Shown piece by piece: positions 11,501 through 24,716 of a DNA stretch of 64,000 nt. Origin of the DNA: Trametopsis cervina (lineage: Eukaryota; Basidiomycota; Agaricomycetes; Polyporales; Irpicaceae); NCBI GenBank assembly GCA_022385755.1, contig MU278356.1:1027333-1091332 (forward strand), written 5' to 3'. Numbering within the stretch: position 1 is the stretch's first letter; the number at the start of each line of letters is the position of its first letter. The translations under genes and the position numbers were made by a program. The notes beneath the pieces are model-generated. The model did not search any database. It was not told the origin of the DNA and worked only from the letters and a program-made list of their open reading frames with translations.

Positions 11501-13918
11501 GGAATTTAAGATTGGTTCCCTGCCGTCCGATATTTGGCCATTTCGATCTCCTGAATCTGCCAATACGGGACCAATGGTCGGCTTTCAAGTCTCGCATGCG
11601 CTTCAGGAGTACGTCTAAAGAGACGCCAAGGAAGTCATGTCCCACGATAACGTCAGGATCCGTCTTGTAGATGGTGACTGTTAATTTGGTCAGTATCGTT
11701 GAGTAGCAAGAAGAAAAAAGCAACGAACGCAAGAGGTTGTTGAGCAACACCCGTTCATTTTGCATTGGTGTAATAAAGCCTTTGCCGTTCGCTTTAGCTC
11801 TGACCTCAAAATTCGGAGGGAAACGTTCCAGAGGTCTTACGAATGTGTGGACAGTACAGGGTAACGCCTCAGGAGGAGTTGGATCTTCCAGCTGGACTGT
11901 GTTGGAACGAGTCAAAATGTGTACGTTAGGATGGAAGGCTATCACATACTATTAGACCATGCACGGCTGGTTGCACAGACAATCTCGCGGTTATTCTCTT
12001 GGTGATTGATAATGGTCCTGACACTCAGGCTCATAACCGTCAACGGAGGTACATCCTTCGGTACATCAAGGTCTGTCTCTGAAAAGGGGTTTATGTCTTT
12101 CGGATCAGACACTGTAGCCTCGACTTTGCACCAGGAAACCTGTAGCGGAGTTAAGTGAGGGGTATGGCATCGGTGAAAGCTAAAAGACTCACCCCTTTGT
12201 GGTCAATGAGAGGTTTCTTCACTTGAAGCCAGCAGGGACCAAAGATCTTTCGTTTAAGAACTAGAAGTTCGAATGCGCTGGTGCTGGTGCCAAAAATACG
12301 TGCGAAATTAGGACTACACACATTGGCGGGTATTTGAGGTTCTTGACGTAAAGTGAGCAAGTTATTCGGGCAGCAAACATGGGTTCCCACCTTCAAATGG
12401 ATATACAACCTTCAACCATTGAGCTTCCCCACGAGGAACATCCGACTCTCCGAACGCATATTTTCGCTTGACAAACTTTGCTTTGAACGACTTGATGCCA
12501 AGCTTCTTCCTTACACGATCGAAGTCGTTGTATACGTCTGGCAAGCTAGGCACCACATCCGTCGCGCAAAGTTCCCCCGTCTCATCATCTTCCTCCATAC
12601 GGTAGTCGCGGGGCAAGACGAAGAGATTTCGTTGGAGATTCTCGACCGTAACACAGCATGACACCCAATTTTTCGACTTCTTGTCCTGTGTCTTACCAAT
12701 GAAATAGAGACGGCCTTCATGTTCGAGGTAATCTAGCCAAAAGAACCGGAATGACCCATCTTCCTCAAGTACAGACGCATTTGAGCTTGTTCCACGGTTG
12801 GAAGAAGAAGTTTGCGGGCCAAGTGCGTCCTCGGCTTTCACAGTCAGTGATTCGTAGACGGATAGCCATGCAGGAGTTGAATCTATAGCAGGTTTCTTTT
12901 CCTGAGTCTTGGAAACATTAGGAGCTTTAGTTAACCGGATCTTCGCGTCGGCTTCCTCCTTCTTCACTTTCGCACGCGCCAGAGGTGGTTCATCGTCGAA
13001 ATCATCGTCTACGGACATGAAGGCATCCATGTCGACACCATCAAACACGCTTTCCGAGTCCGATGCCATCTTGACATCCTTTTCGTCTCCGCTACTCTCG
13101 ACATGAAACCTCCTGAGCCTGTCCGTAGCGGGCTTCAAGGCATCAGTGTCAGTCTTGAGCTTCTTCTTCGGGCTCAACAGGCTGCTCGCAAGGTCATCCT
13201 CATCGGAATGAGCAAGCGAGAAGCCCACATCAGCAAGGCCGTCAGAGGAGCTATCGAAATCCGCTTCTTCGTTCCGGTAGCTGTAATTATTTGCTCGTGA
13301 AGGGGCTTTGCGTGGTGCACGCGATGGAATAACATGGGTCTCAGGTTCGGGCTTGCGTTTCCGTGATTTCGTAGGTGGTACGGCAGCAATATTGTCCATG
13401 TTACCAAGCAAGCTGGCCATGAAATCACTTTCTTGTGCTTCGGATACCGCTGGACGATACGCGCTGATGGAGGGTGCAGCCTGAGGTGGAGGTTTCCGTA
13501 CAGGCTTTGCTTTGGCTTTCGTGTCCTTCTTCTTCGCTGTATAGAATATGTTACTGAAATCGAAATCTCAAGGAGTTAAGACATACACTTGGATGGCTTC
13601 CCCTCATCCTCACTCTCTGCATATGCGTCATGTTCTTCAAAGTCATCCATGCCATTGTCCGTATAGCCACCAACTCCGTCGTCGACTACGAAGTCATCCT
13701 TGGCTAACCGTCCGCGTACGATAGTCTTATATTGCGCCTCCGTAACTTCATCATAGATCACCCCGTCGTCTTCAAGCTAGAGTGTGGCTGTAGCACAGGA
13801 TGTTGGCTTGCAAAGCGGATCTTACCTTGAAATTTCTGCCTCCACCCTCTCTCGCTCGTTTGAGTTCGGCAAGTTTAGCAAGTTTGTCCTGCTTTGCACG
13901 ACGCGCGCGGTCAGCCAT
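8571..13918 (-). CDS. POL1: DNA polymerase alpha catalytic subunit
   Basis: B-family polymerase that extends RNA primers made by primase at replication origins and on the lagging strand. The ATG at 13916-13918 begins [16 protein letters not shown], then [11 protein letters not shown], the conserved N-terminal signature of Pol alpha, and a long acidic/basic linker (12.36-13.5 kb). The exonuclease-like region follows with PDVIVGHDF near 11.65 kb. Polymerase motifs are [16 protein letters not shown] (motif A, about 10.83 kb), then [10 protein letters not shown] (motif C, about 10.3 kb) with [11 protein letters not shown] downstream. The C-terminus has the second zinc site, CNDPTC with CWRPTCRG (about 8.95-9.03 kb), and ends SLFSFMKV. 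Roughly ten or more introns interrupt it. It is divergent from the EngB gene, with 197 bp between the start codons. All catalytic motifs are intact. Confidence 0.95.
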
Positions 13919-14115
13919 CGTCAAAGTCTCAGCAGAAATCCAAGGGTTTAAGTGAGCACGGAGGCGAGGTCGGAAGCCGCGTGAAGGATATGTGACGGGT
14001 ACATGATGTGACGAAATGTGACGAGACGCGTCTGATCTACATCCAGACGCCCATTCTTCTCTCCATTACCAGCAAGTCGCTTCATGCTACCGTGTCTCAC
14101 GAGCCACAGTGGGTG

Positions 14116-15056
14116 ATGTACAGTCGGGTTCTGAACTCCATACAAAATGTGAATCGAAGATACTCAACCGCCTCCATTTCAAGCATATTTGCGGACGCAA
14201 GATCCGCCGAATTTCTGGCTGCAGCAGCATCAAAGGAATCTCTGCCTGCACTAGGACATCGGCCACCTGAGGTTCGCTACAAGCAACGCTACACTTTAAT
14301 ACGATATCTTACACTTACGTTTCTAGATTATTGTCACCGGTACCTGCTGAAACCCGTGTCAATTGTGGATGTGAATACTCACCCTCTCCCTAGGACGTGC
14401 CAATGTCGGTAAATCAACTTTGTTGAACGCTGTTCTGGGGCGAAAGGCACTATTGCATACAAGCAAGAAAGCGGTGAGTGATTTTAGCGACACATAAGCT
14501 ATGTCTAAAACAGCCCATATAGGGGCGAACGAAGACCCTCAATTTCTACAGAGTAGGTCCGCATCCGGGAAAAGCAGTCTTAGTGGATGCTCCAGGTTAT
14601 GGCCAGCGCGGTCGTCCCGAGTGGGGGGCAGTATTTGAACATTACATCGCTGAGCGTGAAGAGTACGTGCCCATTAACATCAACCTTCTCTCATGTGTGA
14701 CCAACGATATTTTCAGATTGAAACGTATATACGTGTTGATAAATGGCAGCCACGGCTTAAAGGAAAGCGACCGCATGATGCTAGCCCACCTCAACGAACA
14801 ATGCGTGAAGGCCCTGGCTGCCAATCGTCATGTCACACTCCAAGCGGTCTTCACGAAATGTGATCTTCTTCGTGGGAACGCTCAAACTATCTTGCTGCAA
14901 ATGCAACAGGACATCATCGAATGCGCACCCAACTGCCTTCCCGGAATCGTCACCGCCGTGTCAAACGATTCACGCATCGGCATTGACAAGGTCAGACATA
15001 GTATTGTCGAAGCTTGTGGGCTAGGTCGAATTACTGCCACAGTACAGCAGGCTTAA
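14116..15056 (+). CDS. EngB/YihA-type GTP-binding protein, probably mitochondrial
   Basis: TRAFAC-class GTPase; relatives act in large ribosomal subunit assembly. In fungi the eukaryotic form is mitochondrial. The first in-frame ATG is at 14116 and gives MYSRVLNSIQNVNRRYSTAS, a typical presequence. Splicing of four short introns rebuilds IIVTGRANVGKSTLLNAVLGRKALLHTS (G1), KAGRTKTLNFYRV (G2 region), LVDAPGYGQRGRPEW (G3), EELKRIYVLINGSHGLKESD, and QAVFTKCDLL (G4, TKCD). The C-terminal helix ends at the TAA at 15054-15056. The motif order and length (about 250 residues) match the family. It is convergent with the FAD monooxygenase, 88 bp apart. Confidence 0.88.
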
Positions 15057-15144
15057 CTATCCAATATCAACTTTTAACCAAGAATTTTGTAGTGATGAAT
15101 AAGAAGTGGTACAGTAGTGCGAATCCTGATGAGTCCTATTCATT

Positions 15145-17153
15145 TTAGTCAAAGCTCAGACTGGGCCGACGTTCATTTTTGTCATCATCGTGGAAGCGGC
15201 CCCAGTTTAACCACCACTCCTGTTTATGCAGTTCAATTTTCGAGGACCATAGAATACTTGGGACGACTCACATCAGCAGCATCTTGTGCTTCATATGCGA
15301 ACAGGGCTGCTATTCCCTCGAATTCTCGCTGCAAGGAACCTTCATCCCACTCGCTGCGAGACTGGCGGATACTTCTGTCCCTCTCGTCTCGCTCAGGCCC
15401 AGGTGGTAGTCGCAGAAGAGCGGCGCTCGAAACATCAACGCCCTTGACCACTCTGGTACGGTCTTCTCGAATCTCTTGGTATGCACTAACAAAAGCGCCT
15501 ATCTGGTCCTCCCGTTTCAACCGAGCGAACAGTGCGCTGAAAACCATTGCATCTTCCAGGGTCATCGCAGGACCGTGTGTTCCTCCAGGCTGGTGGATTT
15601 CAGCAAATGTGGACATGCTACACGGTCTTTGTTACTCACAAACCAGGGGTGGGCCGCCTCACCCAAGAGCACTATGCGGCCGGACTCGTCCGACCAATAC
15701 TCGACTTGTGGACGCTTCGTCCAGCGTGTTCTGATCATGTTCTGCGCTTTGTTAATCACTCGTTTAACACTGCCACCGGGACTAAATTCAGTCCCACTAC
15801 ATTATCCTCCATTGCAGGATTCGAGCAGAGAGCACTCACTTCTCGCCCGCCATGTCGTACTTTAGGGAGGGTACAGGGACAATGTTGTCCCATGGGTCCT
15901 CTCCGTTCAATTCAGGACCAGCATCTTCGTCAGGCCAGTATAGCTGGATGGCATACTCCTCTTTGCCGTGCTGACGAGACATTTCAGCTCATAGGGATGA
16001 TTCTCATACATGTCCACTTACCACAGAATGCGCTGCGGGGTTCATTGATATCAAGATCACACAATATCGCCAACCACGATGGCTACGTACCTCCGATGCC
16101 TCGGCCATTCCCCATGAAGATCGCCCACTGTAACCATAATATCAGTTGTCGCCTTCCGATTGACTCGCACTGCAACGAACATCTTCTGATTTTACCCATT
16201 TTGCCAACTCGGGGTCGCTCAGCATTTCCGACGCTGGAACAATCCCACTGAGTATCGTAAGACCCTCCGGCTCGGCATCATCGTCATCTTCTTCACTGAT
16301 TATCTGTCGAACCTTACTATTGGGCCCGTCCGCGCCAATGACCATGTCCGCCACGAGGACTTCACCCGTGGATAAAGTAATCGACGGTTTAGGGTCACCG
16401 GCCTCGACCGATGTCACAGACACCCCCCATGTGACCTCTGCTCCCGCAGCTATGGCCAGGTCATATAATAGCTGATGAACATCTGCGTGCTGCGAGTGCG
16501 TTAGTTTTATATATCATCTTGCGCGTTCCAATCACTTACCTTCATCGTGAAGAAATCGCCACCAGTCTCTTGCATCACTTGAGGTTTCCAGTCCGCGTAA
16601 CCCATGTACTCGCCAGTATCCACTGCGACGGAGTCTGACTCTCGATCTTAGTGTACTATCCGAGTGGCACTCACTGTCATACCAAGGACTCCCGACACAT
16701 AACACGGCTGTCTTCTCGACCGCCTTAGCACCAGCCCAGCTCTTCAGTATCTTGCTCATATTTGGAGGGACACGTATTCCGCCGGTGGACACGACCAAGG
16801 ACTCTTGCTTCTCGAAAACGCGTACGCGATGCCCGCTCTTGCACAGACCATGTGCCACAGCAAGGCCGCCCAATCCTACAAAGTGGGAGGTTAATTAGGG
16901 TACGTTCCTTTTGCAAGCCTTCCAGAGAGACCGCGTCATTAACGTGGTCGCTGGAATACGATACGACTGCGCGATACGTGCAGGTGACTGCTCCGCTCAG
17001 TCATATGCGTACTCAACATACGTCGCAGGCGGCGTGCGGATTTGCCACGGGGCGCGTGCAAGTCCGAGGAGAAAGCAAATGGAAAGGAGTCTATTCACCG
17101 CCACCCACGATTAAAAAATCCAGTTTCAAGGATGCCTCCTGTTGCGCCACCAT
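15145..17153 (-). CDS. FAD-dependent monooxygenase, salicylate-hydroxylase-like
   Basis: Class A flavoprotein hydroxylase: it binds FAD, uses NAD(P)H and inserts oxygen into an aromatic or related substrate. The ATG at 17151-17153 starts MVAQQEASLKLDFLIVGGG; a phase-0 intron splits the dinucleotide motif and the next exon reads GGLAVAHGLCKSGHRVRVFEK (Rossmann beta-alpha-beta). Later exons carry GGIRVPPNMSKILKSW, VADMVIGADGPNSKVR (DG motif), EWDEGSLQREFEG and EDAMVFSALF. The last exon reads EWWLNWGRFHDDD and stops at 15145-15147. The substrate is unknown. A close relative with the same first intron position lies inverted at 32663-34757. Confidence 0.85.
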
Positions 17154-18812
17154 GACGATAGTGAAGAGAGGAAGGGATAGAAAGGTGATGCTTTTCCCAT
17201 TGACCGTCACTCGTTTCTATATCTAACCCTGCGTGCTCGGCGGCAGCGCTTATAGAACCAGTAGGGGGATTGCCGTAGCTTCTGTGGGACCCTGTCAACA
17301 TCCAGTCTCCGAGCGCCCTGGATCTTCGTGCGTTTCTGTGGTGCTCAATGTCAAAGCTCCATCACGCCATGTTGTCATGTTAAAGTAAAACATACCACCA
17401 ATGAGGGCAATGTGCGCATTTTCACTCCATGCGACTCAAGGTGCAAGTTTTATTATTGGACGGTTGGATTCCGAGGACATATTTGTATCAAGCATTAGGA
17501 AAACTTACGAAAGATCGAAGGATTGAGAAGCCCATCATACGAGCCGGAGTTTTGATCACAGTCGATGTCTACGAAAAGATTACCGGCAGCTTGCGCTTCC
17601 ATGCTGAAAGTTGCATCTACGCCTTGGAAGACATGGCGCGCAGTTCGCGTACTTATTGTTTTCCTTGAAGAGGGCTCTGCAGATTGTTCATGAAGAATCC
17701 GCCGGCGATTCCGGGTGCGCGACGTCAAACGGATGTTGCTGCATACGGCTGTCGTAGAGAAACGCGTTACGTACCGGTAAGCCACGACATAACATACCCA
17801 GCCTTGTACTTTTGCACGAACTCAGCCGATATTCTGACGGGAATAGACTATCAGCGCTTACATAGGCTACATCATCTGTCCAAGATACACAAGCGTTCTC
17901 GGCCCTTCACCAGTTGGTATGTGTTCGCCTGCACGACAAAATTTGAACCGCGCTCCTGTGATCCCACGGGCTCGCGGCGCCCTCGGAGGCTCGGACCCAG
18001 CCCGAACTTATGCTACGTAACATCGCCTAGAGTCTGCCAAGTGGCATTGAGGATGGGTGCTGGAACGATACTGTAGGCCTTGAGTAAGTACGTATACCTC
18101 AGGGATAGACGCGTGTGTGCTCACATAATACGACAGCATTTCCGCTCGTGTCTAGTCCAAGGACGCCGTTTTCCCGAATCGTCCCTAGCATCTTGTTCGG
18201 GTGCACTGTGAAGGTCGGCGAGAGGTACCTCCTTGTTGAATGACTCCACGCAATCACCGCGTTCGAGGTACCATGGCTCTTGCGTGGGAGTCGCAATAGA
18301 GAAACCCTTAGCGACAACGAAGCTTTCGATCAATGCGTGGCGATCCTGTGTGTTCGGAGCCGTTAGGTTGTCAAAAACAGAAGGTACCACGATGCAAGGT
18401 GGCGCGGGTTATCCCTATCAGAAGTAACTCTGTAGCTCGTTTGGTCCTTCGGAATATAGGGTTTGACCGAGACCACCGAGCAGAATCTATGAAAGCATGC
18501 AGACAAGTGAAGAAAATTTGGTTTATGAAGACAGCCAGCCAGAGGCTGACCATGGCTCTGTAGTGAATATTCGTAGGGGCGAGTCTCCGGCCTTCTTGAC
18601 TTATGAGTCCGTTGTTGTCGCACATGTGAGCCTAGGGGTCTCCGGAAGGCAGTTCACTGGCGGCTGGATCTGCTCATCAGATGAGGATTTTCACGATGAA
18701 TCTCCGGGTCCGACGACCAGCGGATGAGCAAAAAAATAAGGTATCCCATAGCCACAACACAGGAAATGAACCGTGTGAAGACAAATCGACCGCAATAACA
18801 CAGCCAGAAGAC
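17154..18812 (-). other. Unassigned 1.66-kb stretch with coding-like fragments
   Basis: No gene could be assembled. Several minus-strand pieces look protein-like: FDNLTAPNTQDRHALIES and WYLERGDCVESFNKE (about 18.2-18.38 kb), MLGTIRENGVLGLDTSGNAV (about 18.13-18.2 kb), AYSIVPAPILNATWQTLGDV ending in a TAG (about 18.01-18.08 kb), FVQKYKAGYVMSWLT (about 17.8 kb), and GNLFVDIDCDQNSGSYDGLL (about 17.5-17.6 kb). They lie in different frames with stops between them, and splice sites joining them all were not found. They may be exons of an unrecognised gene or the remains of a decayed one. The stretch lies between the start of the FAD monooxygenase and the end of Notchless. Confidence 0.35.
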
Positions 18813-20812
18813 CTAATTTTTCCATCTTGAAAGGAACGGTCAGCATCATTGGTCCACGAAACATGCAAGCAGTGAGTAGCTCACATTTTGAGTGTCCTGT
18901 CGCGGCCCCCACTGACAATTTTATCCGCTACAAAATCTACGCAATACACCTCATCCGTGTGACCAGGCAGGTCGGTCTTGAGCTTGTACGTCTTCAAGTC
19001 CCAGATCTAATTATATTGTCAGCGTGGCATCTACGCAGCTTGTCTCCTCGCTATCCTTCCGCATACCTTCACAGTGCTGTCCTTGCTGGCACTGACCAGC
19101 AATCTCGAGTCTGCGCTCCATGTGACTCGGTATACAGCAGAGACATGGCCTCTCAGCGTCGCTACGAATTTCCCAGTCTTGCCGTCCCAGAGTCTGACAC
19201 TATTATCAAACGCCGCAGACGCTGCCCATCTTCCGTCAGGACTGAAGGCCACATGCGAAACCTGCTTTTGGTGACCCGTTAAACGAGTTATGGGTTTGAG
19301 CTTTCCGCCACGGTCAGCCGCTGCTGCAGAGGCCTCCGTAGAGGTCGTTCTTGACGGAAAGAGTGACCACATGAATAATGTGTGGTCGTCGGACCCTGAT
19401 ATCATCAGTTCTCCTGTCGCAGCAGCAAGCTTGGTGTATCGGTCGAGAGCCCATTGTTGAGCTATATGGCGATAGTTAGTCATGGATCCTTTATTCAAAA
19501 TATTAGGGCTCACCCTCAGTATCCGTGGAGGGCCTTTTCCCTGTATGATCAAACGGACCGGTGCGTAATACGAAATCAGTATTCAACGTCAGGGTCGTCA
19601 CCCAGTGCGCGTGGTCTTTGAGCGTGTGGAGAAGTTTACCCTGCATGAAGCAACGCTCAGTGCCCGGGAGGAAACAAGACACCAATGGAGTTGTGACTCA
19701 CCCCATTAGCGTCCCACACGCGAACGGTTCGGTCACTAGAGGCTGTGTAGAGCACTCCTTTGCCATCTAGTCCACCGCCGCCCCACCTCACGACATTCAC
19801 TGAAGCAGTATGGCCACCTAGTGTGTACTCTGTTAATCTCGTGGTGGTAGACCATACCCGTACGGTTCCATCCTTTGAAGACGACGCAAGACGAGGGGCA
19901 GATGCATTTCTATACACCGTTAAACCGCCATATAATTTATAGACGCTTGTAAAGTGCACTTACATGTGTACTGGCTCCCATGCAAGCGAGGTTACCCACT
20001 TCGAATGGCCTTTTAGGGCGTCGCCGATGGGTTTGCCTGTTTTCGGTTCCCACAGTCGTACCTTCACAGTAGATTGATCAATCTATGTGGGCCAACAAAA
20101 TATATTGACCAGCCTAAAGGACGTACATGTCCATCGTGACCTCCTGTAGCAAGCTTCCTCTCCATTGCCTCCCACTCGGCACATAGCACCCAACCTTTGT
20201 GTCCTGATAACACATGCGAAGGAGTCTCTGTAAGTAAATCCCATAGACGGGCGTTACAGTCGCCCGATCCTGTAGCCAATAGGTTCCCGGTGGGTGAGAA
20301 TGAGGCACACAATATTGGTGAAGTATGTCCAGATAACGTGGATGAGCACCGTGTGGCAGGCCGCACTTTGAAAACGGCTTGAGGTGCACAGCGTATTACG
20401 AAGACGTCTTCCGGAGTAAAAGCTTGAGATGAATGTGCCAGTACATCTTCCTCTATTGATTTTGCGATGACAATTTGTGTCGGCTGGCCAGCTACAGCCT
20501 CTTCCTGGGGCAATGTGATGGAAAATTGGAATGGGACCGGGTCGTCGTCCTAACGGAAGAGAACATATATCAACTATCCATACATGACCATAGGCAGATA
20601 CTTACCTTTGTACTTAGTTTATTCACTAGCACTTCCAACCCCTCTCTTGATATATTTGCGGGAAGATTGACGGCCGGTGCCAAAGGCTCTCCGTCTTCGT
20701 CTGAGACGAACTGGACTACAACGTGTGGTGTAGGTTTAACGGGCTCTGGTTCCGGTTCTTGGATTCCATGATAAACTTTTTGACGTTTGGGAGGTGGAAG
20801 TAGGGTAGCCAT
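18813..20812 (-). CDS. RSA4/NLE1: Notchless/Rsa4 WD40 protein, 60S ribosome maturation
   Basis: Pre-60S factor whose N-terminal ubiquitin-like (NLE) domain is bound by the Rea1/Midasin AAA motor in yeast. The start at 20810-20812 gives MATLLPPPKRQKV, then VVVQFVSDEDGEPLAPAVNL (NLE domain), SQAFTPEDVFVIRCAPQAVF, and eight WD repeats, for example LSGHTSPILCASFSPTGNLL, LSGHKGWVLCAEWE, GTVRVWSTTTRL, ISGSDDHTLFMWS, LTGHQKQVSHVAFSPDGRW and LRGHVSAVYRVTWSADSRLL. The obvious exon runs to LKM and a TGA at 18881. Removing an intron at about 18830-18884 instead gives the expected family ending KIWKN from a final coding exon of about 13 bases. Roughly seven introns in all. Confidence 0.92.
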
Positions 20813-21166
20813 TCAGTGTGATGTGTTCTACAACCTAGGCTCGTTCGTGGATCTAAGAAACCGAAGAAACCAGATTGAAAGCAGTTATCCAGGATTCGGA
20901 GCCGCGGTTAATTTTGCTCTATGGGCGTCTTTGATGATCGAGCGCCTCTCGTTGATCGGTGACTGTGCGTCATGACACGATCAGTTCGTAGCCTCGCATG
21001 AATTCTGGGACAGTACTGTGAGATAAGCTGCATTCGCATGAATATGGTGAAGAAAATACAGAAGGGACATTTTCAAAAACTTGAAAATACTAATCTACAA
21101 TTGCACGTCCCACCCATCCGAGCCTAACCGGCAACGCGTCCAGATCACGACCCATGACATTCTCAT

Positions 21167-22111
21167 TTATACATCAACCCCATCGAATACTTCGCTGAAC
21201 ACTTTGAAGTTCGAGTTATACTTCGTACTATACACTGCGAACACGATCTCGCGGAATCGACCTCTGAACTCCGGGTCAAGCAATAAAACCTTCATTTCTT
21301 CCGCCACTCGCCGAGGTGGACATCCATACGCCCCACAGCCCATGGCTCCTGGAGTTGCAAAATCGTTATAGTCTATTTTTCACGAGTAAAATTGTCGTAT
21401 AACCTTACCAAGTACAATATACTCTTGGTTATGCTTTATTGCCATCCGGTACACTAATTTGATCTTTTCTCTTAGATTATCGACGTCCTCTTCATTCTTG
21501 AAGTTGTATTCTCCATTACCAATCTTAATAAGACGTGGCAATCTGGGAGCCGCAACTGTGATGACAGAGACCAGCTTCCACTCTTCGCGAGGGAGATCTA
21601 TACAATCGTGGTCGAGATCATCTTTGAAGATGACGATGGAGGATGAATAGACTCCTTTGATAGAATTCGGACCGGTGTTGTCCCACGGATAGTAAGACGG
21701 TTTCAGAGTGGCATAAAGTGTAGATGAGTAGCACAACGCCTCTTCCTAGCAAGAGCATTAGCGGCATTGACAAGCAGTAGCGTAAAGATCAATTGCCTGT
21801 GTACGCGACAGAGTTTCAACCCATCCACCACCGGGCTCCTCATCACTCGCCAAATTCAGAACTGCAGTCTTTCCTTCTGCATTTGGTGACTCTCTGATAA
21901 TACCCCTGGCGGCAGTGAAGGAGTCGGAATTGATGACCTTGACAGTACAATGGTAGGCATCAGGTCCAGGAGCCGGCAGAGAGTCTGCAGGAATCTGTTG
22001 CTCAAAGAAAACGGAGTCGAGCGACGCCCCTGGGACAGACTGTGCTACAGACTCGCTGCGCGCAATCGTGTCATGGGCAATTGCCTTGCGTCCTTCGAAA
22101 GTACTCGACAT
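21167..22111 (-). CDS. Microbial-type PARG-like catalytic domain protein (TIGR02452 family)
   Basis: Macrodomain-like family related to bacterial-type poly(ADP-ribose) glycohydrolases. The ATG at 22109-22111 gives MSSTFEGRKAIAHDT. The central region has VLNLASDEEPGGGW, the family's ligand-loop signature (Asn/Gly/Gly), then LSRTQ and, after an intron, ALCYSSTLYATLKPSYYPWD. Later blocks are VSVITVAAPRLPRL, YRMAIKHNQEYIVLGAMGCG (second conserved loop) and RVAEEMKVLLLDPEFRGRF, ending FKVFSEVFDGVDV with a TAA at 21167-21169. Family members are proposed to act on ADP-ribose conjugates. The usual PARG catalytic Glu-Glu pair was sought but not placed with confidence. Divergent from the WD40 gene at 22350. 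Confidence 0.8.
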
Positions 22112-22349
22112 GGATACGAGATATGCAATACGGGGATACGATAAATGTTTCCTGAGATGTGTGAGACAAAGCCTTGGTGGTATCCTCAGCGATACGTGCT
22201 TTCCGTAGTGACTGTTCGAACGATCTATTACGAGTTGCCAAATGCGTATATGGCTTGTCTGTTCGGCTATCCCCGAAATGATTGTGAGGGCGCTCAGGAA
22301 ATGCGGTCCCGGTCCTGCCAACTTCAAACTACACACCGACGGCAACGAG

Positions 22350-23732
<1,383 letters not shown>

Positions 23733-23823
23733 TACTGATTGATATCCATACTTTTTTTCACTCCATCCCATCGCTGTATCAATATCCACTGGTTGCTACG
23801 TTTCTCTACTTCATGTACGATAC

Positions 23824-24716
23824 TGAGTGACTATCCGTAAGGATTTAGAACACGATTTAGAACACGGACTGGATTTGAAATGTGTGACCACTTTAGATCT
23901 TCCAAACCGCAAGGCACGTCGTCAAGGATCTAGAAAGTATTTAGAACTGGTACAGAAGAACCTCCAATAAGGCATACCCTTCCGTTGTGCCCTCAGGGTA
24001 TGCGTTAGTGGGGGGTATGCCATTAGGGAATGGCGCTTATGCTAAGCGCCTGTACTTCGCACATCAATAAGTCATAGAGGTATATGTTATGAGCTTACTG
24101 AAGTCTACAACTAGGGGAATACTTAGTTATTGTTGTTGTAGACATTACATACACATGATCAATGTTCACAATAAGGCATGGGGCGCTGATAAGACGCAGG
24201 TTGCACATCAAAATCGATATTTATACCTGATAGGCGCACATAATGTATGCCTTTTTTTCGGCCATGGAGGTATGCCTTATGGGGTATGGGAGAGTTATGC
24301 CTTATGCACTGATTTCCCCCGCAAACCAACTTGGTTTTCTCGAAAATGTATGCGTTAGTGGAGAGTATGCCTTTTCAGGGGTATGCCTTATTAGAGGTTC
24401 TTCTGTATGTACGACGCTCAGTGCCAGCAAGCGAAGGGATGCCGATGATGGGTCGGGATTCTTACGTCACATTGTGTGCGGGATCTGATCCGACTGCCCA
24501 TATGAGGCATCGTTACAGCACCCGAAGGGCGTCTAAGGATTTAGAAACGAGCAAGCGATTTGGATGTGGTGGGCCCTCCAGCATCCAGATTTAAGGTTTA
24601 GAACACGTCCGAGCCTTTACCGACGAGCGTCGGACTTTGAAAATGTCACGCTTTCATCTAGATTATGTTCTAAATCCCTAGCAACCGTGTTCTAAATCCT
24701 TACGGATAGTCACTCA
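23824..24716. mobile_element. Outer terminal-inverted-repeat element (non-autonomous DNA transposon, MITE-like)
   Basis: A perfect 31-bp inverted repeat bounds 893 bp: left arm 23824-23854, starting TGAGTGACTATCCGTAAGG, and right arm 24686-24716, its exact reverse complement. The subterminal parts repeat ATTTAGAACACG-type motifs on both sides. No frame inside resembles a transposase, so it would depend on an enzyme supplied from elsewhere. A possible 3-bp duplication (ACT at 23822-23824 and 24716-24718) would set the repeat one base inward; superfamily is uncertain. A second element is nested at 23953-24405, so the original outer element was about 440 bp. Confidence 0.85.
23953..24405. mobile_element. 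Nested TA-flanked inverted-repeat element (Tc1/mariner-type MITE)
   Basis: Inner inverted arms of about 27 bp (left 23953-23979, right 24379-24405) begin CAGAAGAACCTC and run to the GGCATACCC block, with one visible mismatch. TA lies directly outside both arms (23951-23952 and 24406-24407), the target duplication of the Tc1/mariner group. The interior of about 450 bp is rich in repeats of GTATGCCTTA/GTATGCGTTAG and has no transposase frame. Its position inside the outer element shows that it inserted later. Confidence 0.8.

Noticed and set aside
15547..16251. 234-codon plus-strand frame
   Set aside because: Runs antisense through well-supported exons of the FAD monooxygenase.
18121..18390. 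Short minus frame ending CCRIM, which looks like a CaaX box of a lipidated mating pheromone
   Set aside because: It opens with GTG rather than ATG, is too long and lacks the usual pheromone layout; no receptor gene is near.
18813..18918. Signal-peptide-like frame MEKLGLLAVLLRSICL on the minus strand
   Set aside because: It begins inside the last Notchless exon and its 3' flank; the hydrophobic run is chance.
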